Origin: Cystobasidiopsis lactophilus
Lineage: Eukaryota > Basidiomycota > Agaricostilbomycetes > Agaricostilbales > Chionosphaeraceae
Length of the DNA: 64,000 nucleotides
NCBI GenBank assembly: GCA_001599975.1
Contig: BCIO01000003.1
Coordinates: 1,482,677-1,546,676, forward strand
Direction: 5' to 3'
How positions within the stretch are numbered: the first letter of the stretch is position 1; each line of letters starts with the position of its first letter. The position numbers and the translations under genes were made by a program. Below are positions 1-11,249 of this stretch, piece after piece. The notes below the pieces were generated by a model. That model searched no databases. It was given only the letters and a program-made list of their open reading frames with translations, and had not been told where the DNA came from.

Positions 1-59
1 TTGCCAGTCGCTCGAGCAAGCCGGAGTCGATCTCTAAATTTTTGGCATCGCGGACACAG

Positions 60-1530
60 GGCCTCGCATTGGTCGAGCAGGACATCCAGACGCAGCTGTC
101 CCGCCGTCGACCTGGTCAATCAAAGCTCACTACACCCGTGCGTGCCCTTTTGGTCCTGATAGCAAGGACTGGTCCATTAACATAAGGGTCGTTTTGGCAG
201 CGAGACGAAGCAGACGCCGTCGCTATTCAATCAGGCACCGAGTTTGGCGTCACTTTGGGCACTCCGATTGGTCTGAGGGTGCAGAACAAGGACCAAAGGC
301 CGCACGACTACTCAGAGACGGACCTGTACCCGAGGCCGTCGCATGCCGACTGGACTTACTTGCTGAAGTACGGCGTGAAGGCCAGCTCTGGTGGAGGCAG
401 AGCTTCAGCTCGTGAAACAATCGGTGCGCACAGCTGCCGCTCAAGATCGCCCTTTTGATGAAATGGCTGATTCGCGAACGGGCAATCGTAGGCCGAGTGG
501 CAGCAGGCGCCATCGCGGAAAAGTACCTCAATCAAACGCACAACACAGAGATTGTGGCTTTCGTATCAAGCGTCGGTGCGGTCGAGCTGCCCCGACAACT
601 GCCCAAATCAGCTGCGAACGGCGCGGCGGATGACGAGGATCCGGATGAGGAGCTGTTCTCCCCGGAGTATCTTGATTTATTGAAGAAGATCACTAGAGAG
701 GATGTGGACAAGACTCTGGTTAGATGCCCGCATGAGGAGACGGCCAAGAGAATGGAGGCGGTAGGTTTCGTTTGCCTTCGTACAATGCCCGTCTACCTGC
801 TGACGAGGTTTTCTTTTCGTGAACAGAGGATCTTGAAGGCCAAGGATGCCAACGACTCGATCGGCGGTGTGGTCACCTGCGTGATTCGGAATCCGCCAGC
901 TGGGCTCGGCGAGCCGGTTTTCGACAAATTGGAGGCTAAGCTTGCGCACGCCATGCTCTCCCTGCCCGCCACCAAAGGATTTGAAATCGGCAGCGGCTTT
1001 CAAGGCAGCCGGTTGTCTGGCAGCAAGCACAATGACCCTTTTGTCAAGAAGGAAGGCGGCGGTCTTGCCACCGTTTCCAACTTCAGCGGTGGCGTGCAAG
1101 GCGGTATTTCGAATGGCGAGGACATTTACTTTCGGTTCGTTGCTCACTACTGGCTAACAGTACAACGCTGAATCGGCCCTCGCGCAGAGTTTCTTTCAAA
1201 TCTGCCGCCACCATCTCGAAGGCGCAGGAGACGGCCCAGTATGATGGAACGGCGGGTTCCTTGGCAGCGCGCGGCCGTCATGACCCTTGCATCCTCCCTC
1301 GAGCAGTCCCCATTGTCGAGGCCATGGCCTCGATGGTGCTCATGGAGTGAGTGGCGTGCTTTTCAATGCAACTGAAAATGAATGCTGATGATGCGATGCT
1401 GTAAAGTGCGTTCCTTATCCAGTCTTCCCGCCAAGCGGCCACATCTCTTCTGCCGCCTGTCACCCTCCCGAAGTCGATGAAGGTGGACATCTTGAAGGAG
1501 GCGGAAAAGGCGGTGCCAGCGGAGGCTTGA
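60..1530 (+). CDS. ARO2: Chorismate synthase, 5' end beyond the window
   Basis: Chorismate synthase converts 5-enolpyruvylshikimate-3-phosphate to chorismate, the last step of the shared shikimate pathway, using reduced FMN. Visible exons are 60-137, 201-423, 492-760, 827-1134, 1188-1346 and 1407-1530; together they keep one frame (387 codons). Family motifs seen are [18 protein letters not shown], the ETIGRVAAG signature (rebuilt across the intron 424-491), [13 protein letters not shown] and RHDPC followed by PRAVPIVEA. The N-terminal exon with the start codon lies left of base 60, which follows an acceptor AG. The intron at 761-826 is 66 nt with no stop, so the unspliced frame stays open; homology says it is removed. 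A bifunctional form with its own flavin reductase, as in other fungi, is expected but no extra domain is visible. Confidence 0.95.
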
Positions 1531-1542
1531 TGTAGACTAGGG

Positions 1543-3997
1543 TTAGAGATGCCACTTGAGGTCGGCTGCGATCGCCGCAAAGGTCCACTTGTCGGCTGCG
1601 GCCGCGATTCTCTTTTCGGTACTGAGACCGGCGCCATGCCCGGCGTTGAACTCTACGCGCAGGAATAAGGCTGGGTCTGCGTCAGCCCAAGCCCCATGAA
1701 TTTTTAAAGGGCTCATACTGAAACTCACGATGCGGGTTCTCAGGGAGGCTATGCTGAAGCTGGGCGGCCATTTTGAACGAGTGCAAGGGCCTGCCGATAT
1801 TGCCACTCTGAGATCCCGCTACCAAAAACGGAGCGAGAAACCTCACGAAACGCGATCATCGTGGTCTGAGGACATCAGCATGATGGCAGGATAGGTGACT
1901 TTGGTTGGCACGTTGTGTAGGGGCGAGTAGGGGTGAATGTAGTCAAAGTCCTCTGGCTTGTCTGGGTCGCCGTAATCGGCCGTCCAAGCGCGGCCAATGG
2001 TGAAGAGGTGAAACTTGAGCATGTCCAATACCCCAACCTCGCTGATGACGGCCGAAAAGAGCTCTGGCGCTTGGTTGGCGCACGCCGCAGTCAATAAGCC
2101 CCCATTCGAGCCTCCGGACGAGATAATCTTGCCAGCCCTCTTCGTATCCAGCAAGTACTTGGCTGCCCATTGGAAGTCGTCAAAGACGTTCTGCTTGCGC
2201 CCAAAGGTGCCTGCTTGGTGCCAGTCTTCCCCATATTCGCCGCCCCCGCGGATGTTAGGAACGGCCAGGATCCCTCGGAAGCCCTTAACGAAGCTGAGCC
2301 AACTCGGTGAGTACGCTGGTCCCATCGATATGTTGAAGCCGCCGTAGCCGTACAGGAGGGCATTGGCTGTCCCGTCCGTCTTGGCGTGAATGGATGAAAC
2401 GATGAACATGGGGATCTGGGTGCCATCCTTGCTCTTGTAAAACACTTGCTCCACGGTAAACTCTGATGGGTCCAAGCCCTTTGACCCGGTGGCTCGGAAA
2501 AGGCTCAGCTCTTCGTCTTTTGGGTTGGTGAATTGATAGCGGAAGATTTGGGTGGCGGATGTGAATCCGGACAGGCTGAACCAGAATTCATCGTGCGAAA
2601 CTCGGCCGGAGACCTGTCCGACCTCTTCGAGGAGGTCGGATCCGATCTGGGAGAGCTTTTCGCCGCTTTTGAGGTCGTGCAAGAAGAGGCGGTCCACAAC
2701 GTCGATCTTGTAGATCAAGAGGAGGAAGTCCTTGTTGTGAATGCTGGCGCTTTGTAGCACGCCAGTCGGGTGCTCTGGAATGTATTCATTGAAGCCGGCT
2801 TCTGGCTTGTCGACGTCAAAAGTCACGATACGATCGCGGCTGGCGCTTTCGTTGGTGGAAAAATAGAAGAGCGAGCCACTATTGCCAACCAAAGAGTAGT
2901 CGTAGCCAAATTCGGGCACGATGGGCTTCAGCGGCATGTCTTGGCAAATCTCTTGCGTCGACAAATCGGCATAGTGGACCGTGTTGCTGCGGCCGGTGTC
3001 TTTTGACGTGTACATCAGCATGTAGCGGCCACTGTAAGCGTGCGTGAGCGACTTTAGCCACCGACATTCCCTCGACATCAAGGAACGCACTCGTCCGTTA
3101 CCTGGGTCGAGAACATGAGTTCGCTCGTCTCCAGATCCTCCTTGTTCTCGTGAACCAAGATGTCCTCCTTCTGGTCTGTTCCGAGGCGATGGTAGTAGAG
3201 CTTGTTGTTGCGGTTGACGTCCGTCTCCGTCCCTGGTCGCTGGGCCTTGGGGTTCGGGTAGGTGGCGATGAAGAAGCCCTTGTCATCGTGCGTCCACGTC
3301 GGCGACGCAAACTTGACAAATGACACTCGATCTGAGAGCTGGCCGTGGTCCTGACCGACCTCTGCGTTTGCTTTGTGGGGAGATGTCGTTTCTCGAACTG
3401 ATATGGTGATCCAATCCGATCCGTTTTCAGACAGCCCATACGCGTAGTATTTCCCGCTGTGAGAAAATGCCGATGAGGACAACGCCACGGTGCCGTCTTT
3501 TGAGAGTTGATTAGGATCGAAGAAGAGCTCAGCATTAGCCAAGTCTGCTCCATCAATCTTCGCTTTGGGAATGCGGAACGTCGGCGTTTGCGATTGAAGG
3601 CCCGTGTTGTAGCTGAAGTAGTAGTTGTCGTCGCCTTTGAGCGAAGGGCACGAAAAGCGTGGGAAGTTGAAATTGCTGGTGATTTCCGTTTTGAGAGATT
3701 CTCGCAACGCCGACTCTTTCGAGACGTAGTCTTCGACGAGTTTGCTTTGCGCTTTGATCTGTTCACCACATTGAGCTGAATCAAGACTTGCTTGAAGGTT
3801 TACCTACAAAGGCGTGTGTCTCGTCAGAATCCTTCTCCAACCAATCGTAAGCGTCTTCGACGATTCTGCGAGACGGCCAGATTTTAATCTCGACGTGGAC
3901 GCGTCCTCATGAAAGCCTACACTTTGCCGTGTTTAGCTGATGCATAAGTTGTCGTTGTCGGCCCTCGACGGGCTTGAGGGTACGGAAACGGAGCCAT
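1543..3997 (-). CDS. Prolyl oligopeptidase (family S9A)
   Basis: Cytosolic serine peptidase that cuts short peptides after proline. Six exons (3921-3997, 3808-3865, 3091-3758, 3032 boundary: 1847-3031, 1729-1790, 1543-1676) give 727 residues, the usual length. The N-terminal YDWLEKDSDET and AFIKAQSKL match the family start; beta-propeller repeats follow; the C-terminal hydrolase domain has GGSNGG with the catalytic Ser, SSDHDDRV with the Asp and GHGAG with the His, all intact. The start ATG was chosen because MAPFPYPQARR runs in frame into the first conserved block through a phase-2 intron (3866-3920). Its stop is 12 bp from the ARO2 stop on the other strand, so the two 3' UTRs must overlap. 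In mushrooms a POP homologue macrocyclises amatoxins, but nothing here suggests that role; no precursor peptide gene is seen nearby. Confidence 0.95.
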
Positions 3998-4525
3998 CGA
4001 TGAGAGCCGTGAGATGCCGCGGATTGAAGCAGGGCTTGTTGGGCGAAGCAGAGGGCGGATGGCAGCGAAGCCAAGTTGCATACGAGAGCTCGAACGCGGC
4101 TGTCCCTATTCGCTTGAAGGTGTCACAAAGAAAGGAACATGACTTTGGAGGCAAGCTGGCCATCGGAGGAAGCGAGCGGAAGCCGCAGGCTCGCTTGCTC
4201 TTGTCCCTCTTCTTCCATCTTCATTTATGTTTCGTTGCTCCTGCTCTCACACCAGCTCTGACTACTACTATCGGAGACGTTCGCAGCGGAATGATCGCGA
4301 CTACTGAGCGCGATTTGGCCCTCCAGGAACGAGATGTTGACCGGACCTTGGGCGTTGCCGGCGCACGGCTCAAAACCTGCCAAAACAGGGCTTAACCTTT
4401 CCGGTCGACACCACCAGCTGCCGTGCAGCTGCTATGCTGGTGCCGCTGGCATAAAAGTGCGCGAACAGTAGTATTGGACCGCCGTCGTGCAGATAGAAGG
4501 GGTGCGCCTGCAGCGAGGACTCAAC
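3998..4525. promoter_or_regulatory. Divergent promoter region, POP / membrane protein 1
   Basis: A gap of 528 bp between two outward-facing starts. A TATA-like ATAAAAG lies at 4451-4457, about 70 bp upstream of the plus-strand ATG. No further gene or repeat is visible; short ORFs on the minus strand here have no recognisable features. Confidence 0.5.
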
Positions 4526-6111
4526 ATGTTCACGCCTGCCGAGATCTTGGCGCTGCTGCAACAACTGCCGCCCACCCAAAATCCGTACTCTTTTCTCGAG
4601 AGCTGGCTCGCCGACTTTATCAAGCATTCGGCGCAATGGACGACAGCTTTGACGATCTTGGCGACCATTTGCGGAGGATTGTGGATTGTGTCGTTGGTTT
4701 GCTCGGTCGCGCAAGTGTACATCAAGCTCAGCCGGCCAGGGGATCGGAGGCTGTTCAAGGTCGTCAACACTCGCTTGGGATCATTCCTCTGGTGCGCTCT
4801 CATTCAGTGTCAACCTTTCTGCTCTGCTTGTGCTAAGTTTGGCCTGTTTGGTGTTGGCAACAACAGCGTTAATATCCAGCTCTTTTGGCCAGTCGTCGAG
4901 ATCTTGACGGCGCTGTGTGTCGAAACGTCGGTCATTCTGCTGGTGCACGACGGCATTGTCGGCCCTCTACCGTGGAGTCTGGCCCCTCGCGAACTCCTTT
5001 TTGTCCCTCTGTGGATCGAAGGCTGGGCGCTGGCTTACAACAGCCTCACCGGGGCGATAATATCCTATGCCACCCAGGAGCGCGAAAGCCGCAAGAGCAG
5101 CCGTTTCGTCGGCCCCATCGTCAGCGCTTTGGGTGTTTTTCTGGGACTAGGCTTGGTGGGCGCGCAGATTGGGCTCTTGGCCATGAGCACGACGTACACA
5201 GTCCGTCTTGGGGCTACAGAGGTCGACATTCTTCAAAAGTTGAAAGCGTTGGCGCCGACCTGGGTGGAATCCGACGGCCTTCCTTATGCCCAGCTGCTGC
5301 AGCTCGCGCCCATGCTGGACGACGTTGCGCAAGAGTATCGAGGTTTCGAGCAATGGGCGTCTCGGTACTCAATCATCACCGTGGTCGCTATTATTTTGAT
5401 CGCCGCCGTCTTCTTGCCGCCAGCCGTCTGGCAAATTCGCAAGCTCCGCAAGCAAGTCGTTCGTTTGCACAACACGCGGCTGCACTTCTCGGACTCTGTC
5501 CACGACAGTTCCACCTCCCCGCGTTCGCCCCAGCTCCCGGCAGCAGCCGGCAGTCTGATTCGCTACCAAGATCTGTCGCACGCTAGCAGTGGCATGGCGT
5601 CGAGCTCGGACGAAGACCCGCTTCGCCACCTCCAACGACTCGAAAAGTTGTGCCAGACGATCATGGTCGGGACGCTGGCGGTGCTGGCGGCCATCTGTCT
5701 GCTCTTGCCGGTTGCGGCCATGTTGACCTACTTCGCCAGCAGAGACAACCTCGACGAAATCGCCATCCTGAGCAAAATACAGCTAGCCGCCTTGTGAGCC
5801 CGTTTGCTTACTTCGTTATTCAAGATCCATCAGTTGACAATGCATCTAGGATCGTCATCACCGTGTTCCTGGTTCCGTTCGATTGCATCTTATTATACAG
5901 AGCCCTGTGAGTTTGCTTTCGAACCCTTCCCCGTTGACCAAGACACACTGAAAGTCGTTGACTCAGGCTCTCGGATTCTGTCACCAACTCGCATAGCCTG
6001 CACGAGAAAAGCACTGCCAAGTCACCCCAGATCCAGTCTCCGCGCATTATGGTGACGCTCGAAAAGGTCGTCGAAGAAGAGAAGGAGCCAAGCACGCCAC
6101 TGGGGCCTTAG
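4526..6111 (+). CDS. Multi-pass membrane protein, tandem paralogue 1
   Basis: I do not recognise the family. Exons 4526-4791, 4867-5793, 5850-5906 and 5967-6111 give 464 residues. The protein has about seven hydrophobic segments: one near residue 45-65, several between 100 and 230, one after residue 285, and two near the C-terminus ending in a DCILLYRAL-type helix. A Ser-rich cytosolic-looking loop (about residues 330-370) precedes the last pair, and the acidic tail holds PRIMVTLEKVVEEE. The ATG at 4526 fits the paralogue at 6766. The first intron (4792-4866) is 75 nt with no stop and would be missed by an ORF finder. Layout suggests a plasma-membrane or organelle 7TM protein; receptor, channel or sensor functions cannot be told apart. 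Confidence 0.85.
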
Positions 6112-6765
6112 AGTGGTCTTTCGCTTGCGAAAGGAATGAAGTTGGGCAATAAGAGCTGGGCTGCAGCTGGGGCTACATTTGTCGAGATCCAGTGAAAACT
6201 CTGAAGAGTCGAATCGCGGCCGTTGTTGGAGCCACGATGAGAGAGGATTGTTCGACCTGTCAAGGTTGAACCCGAACCAAAGGAGCAGTTTCGCCAATTC
6301 GATTCCTTACCGCAACCGACGCAGCACCACTTGCTGCTGTTGTCCTCAGGGCTCAGGCTCGTTTGATGCTGACCAAACAGCGTGCCAAGTTGTTTTTGTG
6401 GCTTATTTTGGCCTCCTCCAAATTAGACTTTCATTTGTGTTGCTGCACTCGGGGGCCCATCCAGCTGCTCTTTGGCTTCTTTCTCGAGCGGATATCATTT
6501 CCGTATGTTGCCGCGGTTGATCCATAAAGACCGCTCAGGCCTGCTATGGGCCAATGCTCTCGTTTTGCGCGGAGCCGGTGCCTCGCCTTGGCTAATCCGA
6601 GTTGGCCGATCGTCGCTCCACGATGTTGTTTTCGCGGCCTCTCCTCCTGTGTGGAGGTCCATGTGCGCCCAATTGGAAGGGACTTCCATGTTTCAAGCGA
6701 GCGACCAGCACGGCTCCCTTCGTCGCTTTTAAAAGCGGACGGTGACTCGCGCTCCTGCCTGCCAG
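6112..6765. promoter_or_regulatory. Intergenic/promoter region between the tandem membrane genes
   Basis: This 654-bp gap holds the paralogue-1 3' UTR and the paralogue-2 promoter. A TTTTAAAA box lies at about 6727-6734, some 35 bp upstream of the second ATG, mirroring the TATA-like element ahead of the first copy. I see no coding exon or repeat. Confidence 0.4.
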
Positions 6766-8389
6766 ATGGCCTCCACTACTACTACCGCAAACATCCTCGA
6801 CCCTCAGTACATCCTCAAGTTGCTGCAAGCACTTCCCGCCGACACTAATCCCTTTTCTTTCTTACACGCCTACCTCGAAGACTATCTAAAACATGCGGCG
6901 CAATGGTCAACGCCGTACACCGTGGTGTCCGCTGTCTGCGCCGCTTTGTGGGTCGTCAGCATGGTGCTCTCAATAGCAGAACTTTACATCAGGGTCAAGA
7001 GGGGAGAGCGCACGATATTCAAGTTGGTGCCGTCGCGCTTAGGGACATTCGTGATGTGAGTCCGTTCATCGCCGCTTTGGGCCGGCTCACGCCGCTTATC
7101 ACTCGAAACAGTGTGAATGTGCAGCTAGTATGGCCGTTGGGTCAGCTGTTGACATTTGTGGCGATGGTAAGGTAGTTGTTCTGGCAAATCGACGTGCGCA
7201 AGCTGAAGATAAATGGCTCCACAGGAACTCGGAATCGCAACCATGATCCACGACGGCTACGAGGGCATCTTGCCTTACAGTTCTGCCCTGCGCGATCTGG
7301 TTTGGAGCACGCTTTGGATGTCCGGCGCCGCTCAAGCATACTCTCATCTAACCGGCTGCTTGATTGCGAAAGCGTCACAGGAGCGAGAGAAGGTCAACAC
7401 CCGGACATTTGTGGGCCCGCTGGTCAGCGTGGCTGGTTTCACCGTCTTCATCACTCTTTTGGGCGGGTTGATCGTGTTCATCGTGCTCGGCGCGATCAGC
7501 ACGGCGCAAATCTATCGCTTGGAGGCGGAGCTCCTGCGGCAGTTGGCAACCTTGGAGGGGACATGGACGCCAGGGCCCTTGCCCATCGCTCAGCTGGTCA
7601 AGCTCCAACCTTCTCTTGCTCAAATCTCTGTCGAGCTCGCGGCTTTTTCGCACTGGACCACCCGCTGGGCCTGGGTCACCATCATCTGCGAAGGGTTCTT
7701 AATCGCCACATGGATCCCATCCGCTCTGTATCAGATCCGAAAGTTGCGGCGGGAGGCCCACCGACTCCATTGCACCAGGCGACAGCTATCGAGTGGGACC
7801 GCGTCTCAAGTTACAGCCAATCGCTCCGGTTTCTCCTTTGGTATCCGCTCGCAAGAGCAGCCCTCGCATCAGGCCAGCCATGGCAGCAACGCGGAGGACC
7901 CTCTGGAGCATCTGCGCAAATTGGAGACACTTTGTAATAACATCGTGCGTTCTGGTTCCTCTCATTCTTCAGAACCCTCTCACACAACCTCCAGATTGGA
8001 TCAACCTGGGTGTTTATTATTGCCATCAGCCTCCTCCTCCCACTCGCTATCCTCAACGCCGTCTATGCAAGCCGAGTCTCAGTCGACGAGATTGCCACCC
8101 TTAGCAAGCTGCATTTCGCAGGCGTTGTCATTCTGACTGCCTTGCTGGTGCCTGCGGATTGCTTCCTCTTATATCGGACGCTGTAAGCCCGTTCGAAAGC
8201 TGCTTTTCTTGCTGTGCTGATTCGGAAGCTGCCAGGCTAAGCGGCGCCGTTACCCAATCTTCTCGGCAAGGCTTCTCGATGAAGTCCAAGAACCGCGCTC
8301 CTAGCACCCCCCGGATTGTCGTGCATCTTGAAAGAGTGGTCGAAGAGGACTCACACGATTCATATTCTCAAGAGAAGCTGGCGAAGTGA
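6766..8389 (+). CDS. Multi-pass membrane protein, tandem paralogue 2
   Basis: Exons 6766-7055, 7112-7166, 7225-7944, 7995-8182 and 8236-8389 give 468 residues clearly related to the gene just upstream along the whole length: the N-terminal NPFSFLHAYLEDYLKHAAQW block, the HDG-containing loop, TFVGPLVSV, the DPLEHLRKLETLC segment before the last two helices, DEIATLSKL, a DCFLLYRTL helix and a tail with PRIVVHLERVVEE. The first and last introns sit at the same codons as in paralogue 1, the others do not. Same strand and adjacent position point to tandem duplication. The Arg/His-rich linker near residues 250-300 replaces the Ser-rich loop of copy 1. Function unknown; only membrane location is supported. 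Confidence 0.87.
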
Positions 8390-8564
8390 GCAATCAGCCA
8401 CAGCATAGTGTCCATCATCGTAGCATTTGGCGCCGACCGCACACGCCATCTAGATCACTGAAATCGCAAACCAAGCTCTAGCAAACCATTTGCTCAGACC
8501 GTGAAAGAAATGAGTGGACATTGGCCGGTCCTCCTCCTTGCCCTTCCGCAACCAAATCGAAGAG

Positions 8565-10899
8565 ATGTCGAACCCATCCTCGCGGCGCTCTCGCCCCGAA
8601 TCTATGATCAGCAATGGTGGATCTGACCTATCAGACACTCGCAAGCGCCAGTCCAAGCGCGACGAGGTGGGAGAATCCCTCGCCCAGTGAAAACAACAAG
8701 AGCTCAAGCCGCCCGCGTCCCCTTCCAGGCTATCCGCAAGAAGATTGAGAACGAGCTGCAGCGCAAGCGACCTGGCGGACGACGTAACCACCCCAGTGGC
8801 ACGCCCTCCAGGCGCGGCGGCAACGCTCGAAGGACGGCGGGCACAGTGTCGGCGCTCAAACCTCTGCCGGCGCTGACTGTCCCTCAGAACATGTCCGTCG
8901 CCGACGCCAGCCAACTGTGTGCGGCCAAGCGGTCTGACTGTGTGCTGGTGGTCGATGACGACGAGCATCTATGTGGCATCTTCACGGCCAAGGATCTCGC
9001 GTTCAGGGTGGGTGAGACCCCACGTCCACTTTGGGCGCTCAGCACGATGAGCGGGCTTTAATGGAGGGCACTTGCAGGTCATCGGAGAAGGCTTGGACCC
9101 CAGGGCCACGCCGGTCTCCCAGATCATGACCAAGAACCCGATGGTCACCAGGGATACGACAAGCGCGACTGATGCACTGCAGACCATGGTCTCTCGCGGC
9201 TTCCGCCACCTTGTGAGACTGCTCTTGTTTCTGATTCCTTGCTCCCGCGATACTCAAGGTGGCCAAAAACAACAGCCGGTTTGCAACGAAGAGGGCGACG
9301 TCGTCGGTCTGCTGGACATCACAAAGGTCTTCCACTCGTCGCTGGAGAAGCTCGAGCGGGCGTATGGCTCTTCCCAGCAGCTCTACTCTGCTATCGAGGG
9401 CGTTCAAAACGAATGGTCCGGCCCCAACGCTGCTTTGGTCGCCTACGTCCAGCAACTCCGCGAGAGCATGGCCGCTCCCGAACTGGCCACCCTCTTGGAC
9501 CCCCGCAGCGCCGCTGTCACGGTCAACGTTCGCTCCAGTGTCCGAGAAGCCGCAAAGCTGATGCGTGAGCACCACACCACCGCCGTAATCGTGCTCGACT
9601 CGCAGATTGTGGCGGACGAGCCTCCCAAGATTGCCGGCATTTTCACTAGCAAAGACGTCGTGTTGCGCGTCATTGCGGCTGGCTTGGACGCAAGGACGTG
9701 CAGCGTAGTCAGGGTCATGACGCCACACCCGGACACCGCGTTCCCGGACACCACCATCCAAGAGGCCCTTCGCAAGATGCACGGTAAGGCCACGGTTGTG
9801 TGTCCTGGATGACGCAAGCTCACGCCCTTCTCTGATCATAGATGGCCACTACTTGAATTTGCCTGTTGTTGACCATGACGGCAGCTTGGTCGGCTGCGTG
9901 GACGTACTCAAGCTGACGTACGCTACTCTTGAGCAAGTATGCGCACGCACTTTGTGTCCTTAGAAGCCTAGCTTATGTCCTTCTTTTTCACAGATCAGCA
10001 CCATTCACTCGGCCGATGGCGCTGCAGACACCTCCTCCGGTGGCGGACCAATGTGGTCCAAGTTCTTCAACTCTTTCGGCGCTGGAGCACCCGACGCGGC
10101 TGCCGACGATGGTGACACCGAATCCATCGTCTCGGCATCCGACTTGCCTCCAGCTACGCCCATTCGAAGCGGCCATGCCCATTCGATGTCGGTGGACACC
10201 CCAGGCTCAGAGCTGGCACCTGGCGATTCCGCATCCGTTGTTCATGATGACGACTCTGCCTTGGGATCGAGACGCGGACGCCGCGGTGGCGCCGAGTCCT
10301 CTATCGCGGGCTCAAACCCGGCGGCCATCATCGACGACGGCACATATCTGTTCAAGTTCTTGGCGCCCGGTGGCACCACCCACCGCTTCCAGGCTCGTCA
10401 CTCTGGCCTGGAAGTGTTTGACTTGGTCAAGGAGATCGTTGGGGGCAAGCTGGCCGCCGACCCTTACTTCACCTCGACGCCGACCGATCCGTCTGAGCCG
10501 CTCAAGGACCCAACCGATTTCAAGCTCAGCTATCTCGACGACGATGGGGACCTGGTCCTCATCTCCAACGACCGTGACATCGAAGACTCGGTCAAGACGG
10601 CCAAGAAGCAGGGCAAGGACAGGGTTGTTCTGCAGCTGCGAGGCGGGCGAGGCTGGGAGAATGCCATGGCCACCTCCAAGGAGGCCGCCCAGGCCAAGTC
10701 GCTGGCTGCGATTGTGGAAGACGAGACGGAAGCGGCGGAGACGGCCAAGGACAAGAAAACACTCGCTCATCACGTTTCGGTCTCCTCCACCGACGACCTG
10801 GCCTTTGGCGTCGTTCCCAAAGAATATCTCCTTCCGGGCGCCATTGCCTTCCTGGGTGTCGCCATCCTTGGCGTCTTCGCCATGTCGAGGCAGCGATAG
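8565..10899 (+). CDS. CBS- and PB1-domain membrane-anchored protein (Mug70-like)
   Basis: Exons 8565-8666, 8729-9007, 9078-9212, 9276-9783, 9842-9936 and 9994-10899 give 674 residues. Four CBS motifs in two pairs are visible: around MSVADASQLCAAKRSDCVLVVDDD with GIFTAKD, then VTRDTTSATDALQTM with VVGLLDI, then VREAAKLMREHHTTAVIV with GIFTSKDV, then the DGHYLNLPVVD block with VGCVDV. A PB1 domain follows (DGTYLFKFLAPGG, FDLVKEIVGG, YLDDDGDLVLISNDRDIED), and a single C-terminal hydrophobic helix of about 20 residues ends close to the stop, suggesting a tail anchor. CBS pairs usually bind adenine nucleotides and PB1 mediates protein pairing; the S. pombe homologue is Mug70. Molecular role is not established from sequence. 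Confidence 0.93.
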
Positions 10900-11249
10900 T
10901 CTCTGGCCACTCTTCCAAGCAGCACCGATAATTTCTGTGACACCCTTCTCTCCACTCTCCTAAATTGACTCAGCTTGTATAGAGCATGACTCTTCGATTT
11001 GCAAGGCCCATTATGACCCAGTGTCTTACAGCTCGGTTCGATGCAAGGGGATGCAAGGCGGCAAGGCCATCATCGGTTTTGCTGACTTGACGCAGGAAGC
11101 CCGAAGCGTGTTTGCAGTCGAAACCACCTATTGTCTTAACCAGTGGCCCGTGTATTCTGCAAAGCACCGGCAGCTGCCGGGGCAAAATGGGCAGCCAGGT
11201 CGACAACAAATTTCTTGTCGAGCATCCAGCACTCGGTGGCCCATCCAAC
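10900..11249. other. Intergenic spacer with one TGACTCA heptamer
   Basis: Holds the 3' UTR of the CBS/PB1 gene and the promoter of the uL5m gene. A TGACTCA lies at 10966-10972. This heptamer is expected several times by chance in 64 kb, so its presence alone means little. No exon is seen. Confidence 0.3.

Noticed and set aside
1-59. Extra ARO2 coding sequence at the left edge
   Set aside because: The bases read as intron ahead of an acceptor at 58-59; the first exon is outside the window.
1543-3997. Prolyl oligopeptidase as part of a cyclic-peptide (amatoxin-like) cluster
   Set aside because: No short precursor peptide genes or tailoring oxidases are nearby; the neighbours are housekeeping genes.
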